NCBI RefSeq assembly: GCF_051020985.1
Contig: NC_135001.1
Coordinates: 10,657,896 to 10,721,895 of the forward strand
DNA from: Nomia melanderi
Lineage: Eukaryota > Arthropoda > Insecta > Hymenoptera > Halictidae
Length of the DNA: 64,000 bases
Reading direction: 5' to 3'
Positions 62,961 through 64,000 of the stretch are shown piece after piece. Below the pieces are notes generated by a model, which saw only the letters and a program-made list of their open reading frames with translations, did no database searches and had not been told where the DNA came from. The position numbers and the translations under genes were made by a program. Numbering within the stretch: the first letter of the stretch is position 1; each line of letters opens with the position of its first letter.

Positions 62961-64000
62961 CCACACCATATAATTCCTGAAACAGGAATGAAACCCTTTT
63001 TCTGTTTTACTAGTAAGACGTTGTTAATTAGCGAGGAAGATTAATTTCTATCTTGGGAAACGTTTTCGAGGATTTCTGTCTTGGGAAATGTTTTTCTTTG
63101 CTGGGCGGATTTTGATGGGCAAGACAGAGGTAATTAGCTCCTATCGTTAGGTTCCTTTTTTTATTATGAAATGGAAGGTTTCATCTGGATTTCATTTTAT
63201 CGCATAATGTCCTCGTTGTATGTAATTTCTTCTTATTTTTGTCTTTTCCGAACACGTTGTTTCATCGAATTTTTGATTTCGGAAACTTTCTTTTTGTTGA
63301 TGTTGTAAGTGGTAATCCTTGGAATTCCACGATTTTGTTAGCTTCTTTGAAAATGTAGAGTTAACTGACAGTAACTATCTAATATCCATCACTGCTTATG
63401 ATTAATGAGAAAGTATTGGAATTTAAATTTCTGAATTGCTATTAAAATGATACCAACTTTAATAAAAATCGGCTTACACAGTATTGTACTTCATTCGTTG
63501 CTGAAGCTAATGCGTAAACGGAAATATTCTCACATATAGTTTTGTTTCTATTCTAATATTTAAAACTTCAATGTATAATAGATTTTTTTATGGAAAGACC
63601 TTTTAGAAGTTTAAAGAATTCTCAGTCGCGAAAGATGAAGGACTCTTGTTCCTTTTCAAAATCAAGAAATAATCATTTGAAATTGTCTCGCATTACTAAT
63701 AATCCAAAATGTAAATGCAAACTCGAAGATGGAACACTCGAGCATGTATTATTACGACCTACTTTATATACCGTGCAAAGAGCGATATTGATCAATACTA
63801 ATTAAACTATCTACTACTAGATTATGTAATAATACATAACATATAATAATGCAATAATGTGTAGACATTATATCACAATACACATGTATTATATCGCAAA
63901 ACTGATCATTTTGCAACAGTTACTGTTACAACGAACATCTCTCCATGTTCATAAAATAAAAGAAAAAACAGAAAACTTTGAAACGATCAACACTGAAGTC
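62961..64000. other. AT-rich end of the window
   Basis: G/T-rich at first, then plain AT-rich. Apart from the retrotransposon scrap at 63590-63805, nothing is recognised. Confidence 0.45.
63590..63805 (+). pseudogene. Remnant of a non-LTR retrotransposon ORF2 C-terminus
   Basis: The frame ends with NNPKCKCKLEDGTLEHVLL...Y..QRAIL. This matches the pattern near the C-terminus of Jockey/R1-type reverse-transcriptase proteins: a Cys-x-Cys knuckle, then ETxEHVLxxCPxYxxxR. The Cys usually found before Pro after the LEHVLL block is Arg here. Reverse transcriptase and endonuclease domains are absent upstream, so this is a short dead fragment, about 71 codons. Confidence 0.5.

Overview
The window is eukaryotic nuclear DNA, most likely from an insect. 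It is AT-rich and gene-poor, with simple-sequence tracts (CT, GA, CA/TA, GT), small TTAA-flanked inverted-repeat elements, and many short GC- and CpG-rich islands of roughly 0.3-1.5 kb set in AT-rich DNA. That texture fits Hymenoptera (bee-like genomes), but this is an inference and no marker here proves it. I saw no bacterial gene organisation, rRNA, convincing tRNA or CRISPR array.

One protein-coding exon is well supported. A + strand ATG at 20466 opens a 34-codon first coding exon beginning MSRRKQ and ends at a strong GTAAGT donor at 20569. MSRRKQ is the NuRD-recruiting N-terminus shared by the BCL11, SALL/spalt and FOG/u-shaped C2H2 zinc-finger repressors. No zinc-finger exon follows, so 20569-64000 appears to be part of a first intron of more than 43 kb. 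Positions 1 to about 18900 would be upstream flank. Before the ATG lie a GC-rich promoter-like island, CA/TA and GA tracts, and a leader with five upstream ORFs.

The rest is noncoding: about 25-30 GC-rich islands, which I read as candidate enhancers or promoters of a developmental regulator, separated by AT-rich stretches. Mobile-element remains include piggyBac-like TTAA MITEs (26.9, 33.8, 38.1, 49.5 and 54.4 kb, and a nested pair at 42.5-43.0 kb), a pogo-like MITE at 50.4 kb, and a non-LTR retrotransposon scrap at 63.6 kb. Two unusual tandem arrays (about 200 bp and 144 bp units) lie at 48.6 and 62 kb.

The most striking signal is compositional. Nearly every GC-rich island I examined has a C/A-rich, G-poor left flank and a G/T-rich, C-poor right flank on the + strand. 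This sawtooth repeats many times, including inside the single long intron. It is what divergent transcription (or replication initiation) from each island would leave. Other candidates are a pre-miRNA-like hairpin at 38934-38996, a possible alternative first exon near 52349-52576, and a large palindrome of POU-octamer and E-box sites at 13462-13495.
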